The translations under genes were made by a program, and so were the position numbers. This document shows positions 42,899 through 53,300 of a DNA stretch of 64,000 nt, piece by piece (position 1 is the first letter of the stretch; each line of letters starts with the position of its first letter). Location of the stretch: contig PPHI01000036.1 of assembly GCA_002901265.1 (NCBI GenBank), positions 20,058 to 84,057 on the forward strand, read 5' to 3'. This stretch comes from Rhodopirellula baltica. GTDB taxonomy: Bacteria > Planctomycetota > Planctomycetia > Pirellulales > Pirellulaceae. The notes under the pieces are model-generated. The model did not search any database, was not told the DNA's origin, and saw only the letters and a list, made by a program, of their open reading frames with translations.

Positions 42899-43411
42899 AT
42901 GAATCATTCCAACACCTCTCTGCTATTGAAACAGTTGGAGTCCCAGGATGGCGTCCAACGGACGAGGGCTCGTGAGAAACTAGTCGCGATCTCCGGGCCA
43001 GACATCACTCGAGCTCTGATCGGCAAATTGATCAGCCCCAGGGCGCAAGTGCGTTGGGAAGCGGCTAAGTGCTTGTTATCAATCTCCGATCCTATCGCGG
43101 CGATTCCTTTGGTGCATGCGATGGACGACGAAGATGAAAACATCCGCTGGATCGCATCCGAAGGTGTCGCCCAACTTGGCGAATCAGGTCTGATGGCGTT
43201 GCTTAGCGGTTTGACCCGTCAGGCTCCTTCGTCGGTCTTCTGTCGAGCTGCTCACCACGCCTTGCGTGACCTCGAGAAAAGCGGCGTGCATCGCGAAGTT
43301 GTTCGCCACGTCATCCAAGCGATCGAAGGATTCGAACCGACGCTGTCGACACCAATCGCTGCGTACAAGGCCCTACGGTCACTGCAAACAGCTCAAGCAC
43401 AACCTGCTTGA
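42899..43411 (+). CDS. HEAT-repeat protein
   Basis: 170 residues; AAGGA lies 7 nt before the ATG. Sequence is a run of antiparallel helix pairs of HEAT type ('VQRTRAREKLVAISGPDITRALIGKL', 'VRWEAAKCLLSISDPIAAIPLVHAM', 'NIRWIASEGVAQLGESGLMALLSGL'), giving about four repeats. No catalytic motif, no signal peptide. Such short HEAT proteins act as protein-binding scaffolds or phycobilin-lyase-like relatives; the partner cannot be deduced. Stands alone between two divergent/convergent units. Confidence 0.8.
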   Translation: MNHSNTSLLLKQLESQDGVQRTRAREKLVAISGPDITRALIGKLISPRAQVRWEAAKCLLSISDPIAAIPLVHAMDDEDENIRWIASEGVAQLGESGLMALLSGLTRQAPSSVFCRAAHHALRDLEKSGVHREVVRHVIQAIEGFEPTLSTPIAAYKALRSLQTAQAQPA

Positions 43412-43652
43412 TCACAACCCTCGGGGTGCAGGAACGCCATAATTGGTTTGCGATCGGATTTCCGGGCAATGGTGCCGACGCGAACCGTCTGGGTGTGAGA
43501 ACTTGTGGTAAGGCATCCGCTTTGCCTCGCATCGTTTCAAAGTCAGTTGCCCCAAGCGATGCGTCTTAAGGATGGATTCTAGGATCAAGTTCAAGCAGGC
43601 GTTCCTGCACCCGTCGCCCCAACCCGTTCGAATCACGCATCGCCGAGATGCT

Positions 43653-44729
43653 TTAGCGTTGAACGGACATTTTGAAAGGTGGAATGAAGCTGGGGGCCAA
43701 ACTTGCGTCGTCAATGTTCACCCCAGCTTCGGCCGCCCCGGCGTGATTTAAGAATGGATTGTCACGCATCGAGTCGATCGCTTCTAAGCAGACAAAGCGA
43801 ACGGCACCGTTTTCGTAAAGCACGTTGATCCCGTTGCCACCGTGTGAGTACCCGGTGCTGGTGATGCCGAATTCGTCCTGCTGGGCGATCGGAGCATCGG
43901 CCATAATTGCGAATGTGGCGCGGCCTTCATAACGCGGCGACGAATAGCCTCGGTCGCCGATCACGCCAAGCGAATAGGCATAGTGTCCGCCAGCATATTG
44001 TTGGGTCCACTGAAGCTGGTTGACCGAGAGCTCATGCAGTTCCGTCGCGGTCGGCAAGCGATAGGAATCAGGTGCCAAGTCCGCTGGCGAATTCTTTCCC
44101 GCAGTCGTTTGATTTCCGCGTGCAAACGACGGTGTGTCCATTGAAGGGCACCACTGGGTGTTGCCTTCGGGGAGCAACCCGGCGTCGTTGAGGCGAATCG
44201 CATACACCCCCGCGAAAGCTTCGGGACCACTCGCGTTGACTTGTGGCAACCGTCGTTGGTGATCGCGAGTGACATACTGCATCAGCGCGGTACCAAGCAA
44301 ACGAAGGTTATCTTGGCAGGCGGTTTTACGTGATTCGAAGCGGCCAGCAGCAATCGTCGGCAGGAGTAGCGCGAGCAGCGTTGCAACGGAAAGCAAGCCG
44401 CCGATCGAATCCATCACGCTCCAGCGATTTCCTGTCCGCATGGATTCACGTGACAGTTCGACGTCGCTGAGTGTCACCTTGTGCTGATGGTGCAGTGAAT
44501 CGTCGCTTACCGGCGGGATTCCGTCGGGGATCGCAGCCATTGTGCGAGCGAGCAGATCATCACTGGGGGCTTCGATTGCTTCAAAGCCATCTTCGAGTGG
44601 TTTTAAGGCTCGTTCAAGTCTTGCGAGTTCCGCTTGTCCCTCTGGATTGTCCTTCAGCCAATCCGAGACACGTTGCATCTCGTCTGGTTCAAGCGCACCG
44701 AGAAGGTAACCGAGCAGGTCTTCGTGCAT
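43653..44729 (-). CDS. Putative anti-sigma factor fused to a DUF1559-like domain
   Basis: 358 residues. The N terminus ('MHEDLLGYLLGALEPDEMQRVSDWL') resembles the cytoplasmic domain of zinc-free anti-sigma factors (L-x-x-Y-x-x-G-x-L/D-x-x-E). A single membrane helix follows (about 105-128, 'GGLLSVATLLALLLPTIAAG'), then 'ESRKTACQDNLRLLGTALMQYV', a pattern seen in DUF1559 pilin-like proteins, ending in 'YSHGGNGINVLYENGAVRFV'. So an intracellular sigma-binding part, a membrane span and an extracytoplasmic part are plausible. It lies 215 nt downstream of the ECF sigma gene on the same strand, supporting an anti-sigma role. Confidence 0.65.
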   Translation of the reverse strand: MHEDLLGYLLGALEPDEMQRVSDWLKDNPEGQAELARLERALKPLEDGFEAIEAPSDDLLARTMAAIPDGIPPVSDDSLHHQHKVTLSDVELSRESMRTGNRWSVMDSIGGLLSVATLLALLLPTIAAGRFESRKTACQDNLRLLGTALMQYVTRDHQRRLPQVNASGPEAFAGVYAIRLNDAGLLPEGNTQWCPSMDTPSFARGNQTTAGKNSPADLAPDSYRLPTATELHELSVNQLQWTQQYAGGHYAYSLGVIGDRGYSSPRYEGRATFAIMADAPIAQQDEFGITSTGYSHGGNGINVLYENGAVRFVCLEAIDSMRDNPFLNHAGAAEAGVNIDDASLAPSFIPPFKMSVQR

Positions 44730-44944
44730 AGATTGAACGGTGGGAAACGAAGGGTGGGAGTGAACTTGGCAACTGGGATGTCATTTTCGACATCGGCAGG
44801 TGCGCCATGATCACTTTCACAAAGCGGAAAATGACGGATTGATTGGTGTTACGTGAACATCAAGAGGTTGGTTCGCGGCTTGGGCGAAAACCGTCAACCT
44901 GTCGTCCGTCACAGCCGACCGCCTAGGGCAGCCAACACTTTATT

Positions 44945-45619
44945 CTACGCGTCCGCGGCGGCTTCGTGTGAATCTTCCCACATCACACCGAGTCGTTGGA
45001 CGGCGGCGTGTAAGCGACTTTTGACGGTTCCCACTGGGATTCCCAAGACATCTGCCGCCTCGCGGTACTTCAAGCCTTGGTAGTAGACCAGCTGGATGAC
45101 TTGCTGCATCGGTTCGCCGAGTGTCTGGATGGAATCTTTCATCCAGTTGCCGTTTTCTTGGGTCGCGGCGGCGGCAAGTGGGTCTGGCGTTGCACCGACG
45201 AGCTTTTCGGCCCAACTGGCGTTCCGCTGTTCGTTGTCGTTCGGCGTCCGGTCGAGGCTGACCATGCGATGCCGTTTATTGCGGCGTTGCACGTCGATCG
45301 CCTGATTCGTCGCGATTGCGTACAGCCAGGGGCGAAACCGCCGCGAGCTATCAAACTGGTGTGATTTCAGGTGGACCTGCAGAAACGTGCCTTGGAAGGC
45401 ATCTTCGGCCATTTCCACGCTACCGATGTAGCGGCGCAAATAGCTGTAGATTTCGCGCTGGTATCGCTGCATCAACTGGTTAAAAAAGCCGCGATTACCT
45501 GTCTCACGGTAGGCCGCCAACAACGCTTCGTCGGTCAGTTCGTTTTGATCCGCTGCCGCAGACGCAGCTTGATCGGCGTTCGAAACGGAATAATGAGGCA
45601 AAGCGGAGGGAGCGGACAT
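44945..45619 (-). CDS. ECF-family RNA polymerase sigma factor
   Basis: 224 residues. Region 2 is visible ('RYQREIYSYLRRYIGSVEMAEDAFQGTFLQVHL', 'FRPWLYAIATNQAIDVQRR') and region 4 HTH ('EPMQQVIQLVYYQGLKYREAADVLGIPVGTVKSRLHAAVQRL'). No region 3 or 1.1. Directs RNA polymerase to alternative promoters. The adjacent downstream gene has an anti-sigma-like N terminus and a membrane helix, so the pair is probably a transmembrane-signal sigma/anti-sigma module. Start is the ATG at 45619. Confidence 0.92.
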   Translation of the reverse strand: MSAPSALPHYSVSNADQAASAAADQNELTDEALLAAYRETGNRGFFNQLMQRYQREIYSYLRRYIGSVEMAEDAFQGTFLQVHLKSHQFDSSRRFRPWLYAIATNQAIDVQRRNKRHRMVSLDRTPNDNEQRNASWAEKLVGATPDPLAAAATQENGNWMKDSIQTLGEPMQQVIQLVYYQGLKYREAADVLGIPVGTVKSRLHAAVQRLGVMWEDSHEAAADA

Positions 45620-45958
45620 TGAATTTGCCTAGTTGCGAATAGCCGTGAAATCGCCGTGGTTCGAAATCGCTGCGTTTCGATAAGAAGCCTTCGTTAAGGG
45701 AGCCGGGGGTTCCGTAATGTTCGGATAGTGGTTTTGATGACTTCCGTTGAGGACGGGGAGCCCGGTTGCCCATTGCTACGCATTATCTCGTCGATTGGCT
45801 CGAACGTCAAAACGCTTTTTCCAGATTTAGTCAGACTCTTTGGTGGGCAAGGCTGGCTGAATGGCGCAATCGTAGATACAACGCGATAGCAAAACGAATT
45901 TTGCCTTCGCGCGACCCGATTGATTCAGCGTGCAGGCCCTGACAAAAGAGGAATAGCC
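45620..45958. other. Divergent intergenic region with small hairpin
   Basis: 339 nt between the ECF sigma gene (minus) and the permease gene (plus). A short perfect hairpin GCAAAA-CGAA-TTTTGC (45889-45904) lies 55 nt before the permease start and could be an operator or leader element. No gene or tRNA seen. Confidence 0.35.
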
Positions 45959-47683
45959 TTGGATTTGTCGAGCGAATCGAACGTGAAGCCGAATTCTTAT
46001 TCGGCATCAAAGTCACCCGAGGGTCCCGATTGGACCGGTTATCAATGGCTCACACCGGGGGACGTGAATGCGTTCTTCGGCTTAATGCTCGACAATTTAA
46101 CCGGGCTGTTTTTAGTCGTCATTCTTTTGGCCGGTTTCGGTTTCCCGACAGACTTTGCGATCTCTGCCCTCGTGCCAGGAACCGCCCTGGGCGTCTTGAT
46201 CGGTGACTTGGCGTTTGTGTACTTCGCGTTTCGGCTCGCGAAAAAGAAGCGGTCCAGTGATGTGACTGCGATGCCGTTGGGGTTGGATACGCCCAGCGTG
46301 TTCGGTGTTTCGCTACTGATTTTAGGCCCCTCGTTTTTGCAGGGCGTCGAGACACTTGGGTTGGCACCCGAAGTTGCCGCCCGCCGAACCTGGCATATCG
46401 GAATCTGGTGCATCGTGATGAGCGGGGTATTGAAATTAGCGATGGCCCCGGCCACCAACTGGGTTCGACGTGTCGTCCCGCGAGCTGGCTTGTTGGGCTC
46501 GTTGGCGGCGATCGCGTTGGCCTTGATCAGCTTTTTCCCGCTGACCGAGATCTTCGCTCAGCCGCTGCCAGGGATGATCGCGCTTTCGATTGTTTTGACG
46601 ACGTTGATCGCCGGCATCCCGCTTCCGAAAAACATTCCGGGAACCTTGGGGGCGTTGATTGCAGCGGGAATCGTTTTTTACTTGATGTGTGGCCTGGGGA
46701 TTGAAGGCTATCACTTTCCGGCGATCAGCCAAATCGAATGGTTTCCAACTCGTTGGATGGATGCCACCACGGGCAGTTGGTTTTCGTCCTTTCCTGATGC
46801 GTTGCCGTATCTTCCGATCGCATTGCCGTTTGCGATAGCGACTGTTGTGGGCGGAATCGATTGCACCGAAAGCGCGGCGGCCGCGGGCGACGATTATCAC
46901 ACGCCCACCGTGGTCGGTGTTGAAGCGGTCGCAACGCTAATCGCTGGTTTGTGCGGCGGAGTGATTCAAACAACTCCGTACATTGGCCATCCGGCGTACA
47001 AAGCAATGGGAGGCCGTGCCGGATACACATTGGGCACAGCACTGGTGATTGGCAGCGCCGGGTTGCTCGGCTATTTCACGTTTCTTAACGATGTGATTCC
47101 CAAACCTGCGGTCTTGCCGATTTTGGTTTTCATCGGGCTTGAGATCACAGCACAAAGTTTTGCCGCGACGCCGAAGAAACACTACGCGGCGGTAGCGATC
47201 GCATGCTTGCCCGCACTTGCCGCCCTGGTTTTCAATTTCTGTGATCGGATCCTGACGGACTCGTCGCTCGCCAAGGCTGGGCTATCGGCGGCTGATCTGA
47301 GTCCACCGTTTCAGGAGGCCTATGGTGTGGTGATGATGCTGGCCAGCGGCTTTATCTTGACCAGCTTGCTTTGGGCCTGGGGGCTGGCGGCGGTGATCGA
47401 CAGGAAACTGAAAATCGCGGGTGTCGTCTTTTTTGTCTGTACCGCGTTCACCTTGGTTGGCTTGATGCATTCGCCATTGCAAGGCAACCGATTGTTTGTT
47501 CCCATTGGCCCGGAAAGTTGGGGTGACCTCGTCTTGGGATCAGAGTTTCGAGGGCGAGTGTTTGAATTCGCAGCCGGTTATGCTGTGGTGGGATTGCTGT
47601 TTCTATTGTGGGACCAGCTGATCGACACGCGTGAGGCTTCCCACCAGCACGAATCGCTGACAGAAACACAGGGACATGGGTAA
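45959..47683 (+). CDS. NCS2/AzgA-like purine-type permease
   Basis: About 574 residues with 12-14 membrane segments. Start is a TTG at 45959, chosen because AAGAGGA lies 7 nt upstream; a TTG at 45920 has no such site. Recognisable AzgA/NCS2 features: a first helix block 'AFFGLMLDNLTGLFLVVILL', 'VTAMPLGLDTPSVFGV', and 'GGVIQTTPYIGHPAYKAMGGRAGYTLGTALVIG', the counterpart of the conserved 'GGRTG' loop. Substrate probably a nucleobase or similar; a different anion substrate cannot be excluded. It overlaps the next gene by 8 nt. Confidence 0.72.
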   Translation: MDLSSESNVKPNSYSASKSPEGPDWTGYQWLTPGDVNAFFGLMLDNLTGLFLVVILLAGFGFPTDFAISALVPGTALGVLIGDLAFVYFAFRLAKKKRSSDVTAMPLGLDTPSVFGVSLLILGPSFLQGVETLGLAPEVAARRTWHIGIWCIVMSGVLKLAMAPATNWVRRVVPRAGLLGSLAAIALALISFFPLTEIFAQPLPGMIALSIVLTTLIAGIPLPKNIPGTLGALIAAGIVFYLMCGLGIEGYHFPAISQIEWFPTRWMDATTGSWFSSFPDALPYLPIALPFAIATVVGGIDCTESAAAAGDDYHTPTVVGVEAVATLIAGLCGGVIQTTPYIGHPAYKAMGGRAGYTLGTALVIGSAGLLGYFTFLNDVIPKPAVLPILVFIGLEITAQSFAATPKKHYAAVAIACLPALAALVFNFCDRILTDSSLAKAGLSAADLSPPFQEAYGVVMMLASGFILTSLLWAWGLAAVIDRKLKIAGVVFFVCTAFTLVGLMHSPLQGNRLFVPIGPESWGDLVLGSEFRGRVFEFAAGYAVVGLLFLLWDQLIDTREASHQHESLTETQGHG

Positions 47684-48029
47684 GCGGCAAGAACCGGTTG
47701 ATGTACGACGAATGATGACGCTGATCGCTGCGGTCATCATGTTGACCGTCGCGCTTTTGTCGTACCTGTTTTACGACACCAGTTCGGGGACGTTTTTTAG
47801 TGCAGCGTTCGGAAGAGTCGGCTTGGTGCTGGCCGCATTATGGCTGGCGTGGCCGTCGCTGAAGAAACCGGCCAAGTGGTTGCCGGCGAGTGTGCCTGTA
47901 ATCGGCGTCTGTGCAATAATCGTGATTGCCGCACAACCGAGATTGTTGATCCCGGCAATTCCGATGGTGGGTGCACTGATCACACTTTCGACCGTGATCA
48001 GTGCGTTCAGGAAGCAACCCAGAAGTTAA
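47676..48029 (+). CDS. Small membrane protein, co-transcribed with permease
   Basis: 117 residues; start ATG at 47676 overlaps the last codons of the permease by 8 nt, so translation is coupled. Four hydrophobic segments ('LIAAVIMLTVALLSYLFY', 'FGRVGLVLAALWLAW', 'PVIGVCAIIVIAAQ', 'LIPAIPMVGALITLSTVI'). No known motif. Probably an accessory subunit of the permease, by context only. Confidence 0.65.
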   Translation: MGKRQEPVDVRRMMTLIAAVIMLTVALLSYLFYDTSSGTFFSAAFGRVGLVLAALWLAWPSLKKPAKWLPASVPVIGVCAIIVIAAQPRLLIPAIPMVGALITLSTVISAFRKQPRS

Positions 48030-48139
48030 GGATTGCCAAATCGAGTGTTCAACTCCTGAGCAACTTCCTGTGCACCACCGCAGTGTCTTTTCACGGTTCT
48101 AAGCCGCTTCTTTACACTTGGAATTTATTCTTTCGCGGT

Positions 48140-48161
48140 GCTAACGATGAAAAAAGTTAGC
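48140..48161. repeat. Small hairpin between convergent genes
   Basis: GCTAAC (48140-48145) pairs with GTTAGC (48156-48161) around an A-rich loop, 15 nt from the rpoD stop. No U-run follows on either strand, so terminator function is doubtful. Confidence 0.25.
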
Positions 48162-48175
48162 AACGTGAAATTGGA

Positions 48176-49753
48176 TTAGACGGGTTCACCGCCTTCCATC
48201 AGTGCCAGGTCAGCACCGTCCAGGAAGCTTGCCAGAGATTTCGAACGATACGGTTGTTGCAGTTTGCGAACCGCTTTGCTTTCGATCTGACGAACACGTT
48301 CACGAGTGACTTGGAAGATACGCCCGACTTCTTCGAGGGTGTAGGTGTATCCGTCAGCCAGGCCGTAACGCAGACGCAAGATTTCACGCTCGCGATAGTT
48401 CAGCGTTTCCATCGCTTGATTGATCTGAGCTTTCAACGCTTGACGGTTGGTTTCGAGCAACGGATCGTCATCACGGTGATCTTGCAGAAACTCGCCAAAG
48501 ACGCTGTCTTCGTGATCGCCGACAGGTTGATCCAGCGACAACGGTTGGCGGCTCATTTTCAGGATCACACGGGTATCATCCAAGCTCAAACCGCTGCGAG
48601 CACAAACTTCTTCGGCGGTCGGTTCGCGGCCGTTCTCTTGCACCAAGTCACGGGTGATTTGGCGGATCTTGTTCATCGTGTCGATCATGTGAACCGGCAC
48701 GCGAATGGTGCGGCTTTGGTCAGCAATTGCACGGGTGATCGCTTGACGAATCCACCAGGTCGCATAGGTACTGAACTTATATCCGCGAGCGTGTTCGAAT
48801 TTGTCGACCGCACGCATCAGGCCGGTGTTGCCCTCTTGGATCAAGTCCAGGAATGACAGGCCACGATTGCGATATTTCTTGGCGATCGAGACGACCAAAC
48901 GCAGGTTGCCAGCCGACAGGACTCGTTTCGCGGCTTCGTAGTCATCGCGGAGGGCGATGCAGCGATTGACGCGACGGTTCAGCGTTTGTGGCGACTCGTA
49001 GGTCATTCGCATCAGGTAATGCAGTTCGCTTTTCAGCTCGGTTTGACTCGGCATACCGGGCATGTCCGAAGCTTGACCGCTGACAAGTTGCTTGTGGATT
49101 TCGACCATGCGGCGCGACGTCTTGGTCAGCTTGTCGAACATCGGCTGAAGTTTTCCGGTTCGCAGGTTCATTTCTTCGACCAAGCGGACCGCTTTATTGC
49201 GGCGGACGACGAGGTTCTTCCATGCGGCACGTCGTTGACGCAGTGGCAAACGCTTGTTGATCGCGGTGAAGTAGTCGGCTTTGTTTTGTTTCAGCAGGAA
49301 TTCAAGGGTGCGTACGTTTGGAACGATCCGTTGCATGATCGCTTTCTTTTCAGACGCGTTGGTGACGCTGACTTCGATGGTGCGGTCCAAGCGAAGTTGT
49401 TTGTCGCGAACTTGTTGCAGCAACTTCAGTGCACCTTGCAACATGAAGTCAGTCGCCAGCATGCAGTGGCGGTACTTTTCGCGAGTGTGTTCGATTTGTT
49501 TTGCGGCTGAAACTTCTTGGTCGCGGGTCAGCAACGGAATTTGGCCCATCTGCATGAGGTACATGCGAACCGGGTCTTCGGTGGGGTCGGCGTCCATGTC
49601 CAGCTCGTCGCCCATGCCGCGGGTGTCGACCGGGGTATCTTCCATGTGCTGATCCGCGAATTCTTCTCCCATGACGCGAGATCGGCGATCGACCGATTCT
49701 TCTGCTGCGAAGGCGTCATCTTGCAAGCTGCGGCCGCTGATCCTGTTACCCAT
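48176..49753 (-). CDS. rpoD: Primary RNA polymerase sigma factor RpoD/SigA
   Basis: 525 residues from the ATG at 49753 (AGAGGAA upstream); an open frame to 49852 is not supported. Region 1.2 ('[21 protein letters not shown]') is followed by a spacer of about 180 residues, region 2 ('[55 protein letters not shown]') with the -10-reading '[10 protein letters not shown]', region 3, and region 4 ('[39 protein letters not shown]'). Region 1.1 is not recognisable in the acidic N-terminal 60-70 residues. Housekeeping sigma factor. Confidence 0.95.
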   Translation of the reverse strand: MGNRISGRSLQDDAFAAEESVDRRSRVMGEEFADQHMEDTPVDTRGMGDELDMDADPTEDPVRMYLMQMGQIPLLTRDQEVSAAKQIEHTREKYRHCMLATDFMLQGALKLLQQVRDKQLRLDRTIEVSVTNASEKKAIMQRIVPNVRTLEFLLKQNKADYFTAINKRLPLRQRRAAWKNLVVRRNKAVRLVEEMNLRTGKLQPMFDKLTKTSRRMVEIHKQLVSGQASDMPGMPSQTELKSELHYLMRMTYESPQTLNRRVNRCIALRDDYEAAKRVLSAGNLRLVVSIAKKYRNRGLSFLDLIQEGNTGLMRAVDKFEHARGYKFSTYATWWIRQAITRAIADQSRTIRVPVHMIDTMNKIRQITRDLVQENGREPTAEEVCARSGLSLDDTRVILKMSRQPLSLDQPVGDHEDSVFGEFLQDHRDDDPLLETNRQALKAQINQAMETLNYREREILRLRYGLADGYTYTLEEVGRIFQVTRERVRQIESKAVRKLQQPYRSKSLASFLDGADLALMEGGEPV

Positions 49754-50329
49754 GAACGTTTCCTCTGATGCCGGACGTGAACACTCGATTTGGTCCGGGA
49801 GGGTTTCAGCATCTGTGATGCCGAGACGACCGCGTGGGCTGGCAATAATCATTGCAACCTGTTGTGGGGAAAGAGTTTAGGCGAGCGAATTGCCACGGGC
49901 CGGTCGCGGGGATGTTTCGAAAAGCCCACGTTCCGGTGTTGCATATTCTCAACCAGGGAGGCGACAAGTCGTCGTTGTGGGGAACAGGCGACGGTCGATC
50001 GAATTGGCGAGAACCCCGGGGGCCTCTCCTGCCCCGGTCAAGTTGGTGGCAGTCAAACGTAGGTCATCGGACACGGACTTAACGGAAAACCCTCTACGAT
50101 TTAGACTAGAAGTCCGGATTTGAGTTCCCCTCTTCTCGACCCAGTTCCCGAATGGATCTCGAGAAGAATGCTCAGCGGGTTGGGCGGTAGGTTTTGGCCC
50201 GTCATCGGAACAGTTGTGCCACCTTGAAGTACGAGCGATCGTATTCGGTCATCTATTGGTGTTGACCGAGGTAGCTAAACTGAAAAATTGTCCTTTACCG
50301 TCCACTTCACTCGTAACGCAGAGGCGTCC
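49754..50329. other. 576-nt divergent region rpoD / glnE
   Basis: Upstream of both genes. It holds an 8-bp inverted repeat CTTCTCGA (50133-50140) / TCGAGAAG (50160-50167) about 165 nt before glnE. No ORF, tRNA or clear promoter was recognised. Confidence 0.35.
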
Positions 50330-53300
50330 GTGCAGTCGCCCCCCCGTTCAACCGCCGACTCACTTGACCACTCTTCGGAAGACGAATTTGGCTGGATCAA
50401 TCCGGCGCGTTTTTCGAATTGGTCCACCGCCCGACACCACCTGGAATCGATTTGGCGATGTGGCGCGCCAGGTGATCTGTTGGCAATGCTGCGCGAACGT
50501 TTGTTGCAGCAGCTGCCTGACCTCGTCGATTTCGATGCGACGGTTTCGAATCTCGACCGGTTTATTGCGGCCAGTCGGTCACCTACATCGTTGCTGTCGC
50601 TTTTTGAGCGTGACGAAAAAGCACTTTCGACGTTGCTGCAGGTTTTCTCGACGAGCCAAACGCTTGCGAATCGGTTGATCGCGGACCCTGAAAGCTTTGA
50701 TTTGCTGCGTGCCAGCGATGGACAACCCGCCGAACGCGAGTACTTGGTGGACGAATTGGTGGCCGAGCTGGCCACGATCGACAGCCGGAGTCGAGCCGCC
50801 CTGGCGATTCGGAAGTTCTCCAGCCGCGAGACCGCTCGCATCGCATACGGCGAATTTGTCAGCGATATGAGCCCGGAACATGTCGGACGACAACTTGCCT
50901 TTGTCGCCGACGCGATCTTAGAAGCCGCCTTGGCATTCACCCTTCGACGGTTCGAATCCCAGGGCCGCACCCCGATCCGCAGTGACGGAAGCCCGATCAA
51001 AATCTCAATCGTCGGACTTGGGCAACTCGGTGGTGCCGAGATGGGCTACGGCAGTCCGCTCGAGATCATGTTTCTCTACGACGCGATCGAAGAGAAAAGC
51101 GATTCGCATCGCGAGTTTGTCAATCAAGTCGTTTCCGACATCGTATCGCTGACGGATTCCGAAGATTCTGCGGCGCTGAGTATCAACGTCGATACATCAT
51201 TCCGGCCGCTCGGCGAAGACACCGTGATCGGTAGCGGTGATTTGATCGCCAAGCGATTGGAATCTGACGGGCGGACTTGGCAACGCATCGAGATGATCAA
51301 ATCGCGAGTGGTCGCTGGCGACATCGATGTGGGCAATGAACTGATCCAGCGACTTCAACCGTGGATCTATCGTCGGTTTATGAGTCGCCGCGATTTCGCC
51401 GATATTCGATCGCTGCGCCGCAAATTGCAACGTCGGTTCGAATCGGAAAGCAGTGAAGGCGAAGACGTCTATTTGGCGCCAGGCGGACGCCGCGATGTCG
51501 AGTTGATGATGCGGTTTTTGCAACTGCTGCATGGCGGCGAAATCCAAACGGTCCGCGCCGGTAACACTTATGAAGCGATCGCCAATCTGGAACGCGACGG
51601 CTGTTTGACGCACCAAGAGTCAAGCTTGCTTTCGCGAGGCTATGCGCGGTTGTGCCGATTGCAGCACCTGCTGTCTGTGATGAGCGGAAGACACACCAGT
51701 TGTTTGCCGCATGACGAATCAATGCGGCGACGTCTGGCATGGCACCTCGGGGTGCGTGCGGAAGACGGGACTGTCGGTGACCTTTCGCGTTTTCAGTCGC
51801 AGCTTCAAGAAACATTCGAGCTCAATCGCAAAGTCCTGAACCACTTGATGGTCGACGCACCCAAGGGGGACGACGTCGATGACCTGAAGGACTTCGCGGC
51901 CGAAACGGAGTTGGTGCTGGACCCTTCACCCGATGAAGAACTGGTCCGACAAACATTGATCCGCCATTCGTTGACTGACATCGAACGTGCGATGGTTAAC
52001 ATTCGTGCGTTGTCGACCGAGTCGGTGCGATTTTTGTCCCGGCGGCGGTGCCACCACTTCTTTGCGTCTCTGGCACCGAAGTTACTCTCCGAAATCGCCA
52101 AGACGCCGGATCCCGATCGGACGCTGCAGACCCTTGCCGAAGTCGCCGATTCATTGGGCGGCAAGTCGAGCTTGTGGGAATTGCTCAACACCAACCGGGC
52201 AACCTTGGAATTGATGGTGCGGCTCTGCGCGGCGACGCCATACTTGAGCGATTTGCTGGTCGAAATGCCGGGCATGTTGGACGAACTGATCGACTCACTA
52301 CTGATGAATCGATTGCCGTCAGCCGAACGATTGGATACCAAGTCAATTGATCTCTGCCGTCGTGCGATCGACATCGATGTGGTGCTTCACGGATTCAAAA
52401 GCAGCGCGCATCTGATGATCGGTGTCCACGACATCCTTGGCAAAGAATCATTGGAGTCGCTACACGGTGCGCTGAGTGATACCGCCGAAGCCTGTTTGCG
52501 GCGAGCGATCGAACACGAACAAGAGCAGTTGGCCGCACGTTTTGGTGACCCAGTCGATGCCGAGGGAGAACCGGCGGATCTGATTGCGGTCGCGATCGGG
52601 AAATTCGGCGGGCGTGAACCGAACTATCGCAGCGACCTGGACATCGTGTTTCTTTACACCGATGAAGGCGAAACGCGGCGTCGTGTCGGTGGGCCGCGAA
52701 AAACGGTCAGCAACGCGCAGTTCTTCAACATGTTGACCAAGGCGGTGATTCGTCGGGTCAATGATCCCAGTGACTTTGGCCAACTGTACGAGCTTGATCG
52801 ACGATTGCGTCCCGCCGGTGAAGAAGGCGTGTTGGCGGTAACGTTGGAACAATTCGCAACAAGGTTTCGCCGGGGGATTGCACCGCTTTGGCAACAGATC
52901 GCGCTTAGCAAAGCTCGCGCAATCTCGGGCGGTCGTCGTCAACGTGCAATGGCGAACGAACTGTTGATGTCGATTTTGGAATCCGTGACTTGGCGTCCAT
53001 CAATGCTTTCGGAGCTGAAGGAGCTGCGAATGCGAATGCAGGAGACCGCCAGCGACGAGAACACCAAAAGCGGTGTTGGCGGGACCATCGACATCGAATT
53101 CATCACTCAGATGTTGACGTTGGCAAACATCCGCGAACACGGTCGTGACTTGATCGGTATCGGCATTCTTGATTCGCTGCAGAAACTGGCTGGCGCAGGA
53201 CTGTTGTCGGGTGAGGACTGCGAGGTCCTTTCGAAAAATTATCGAACGCTGCGTGGCATCGAGGCAAACCTGTGCTTGATGAAGAATGAAGCGCGACACG

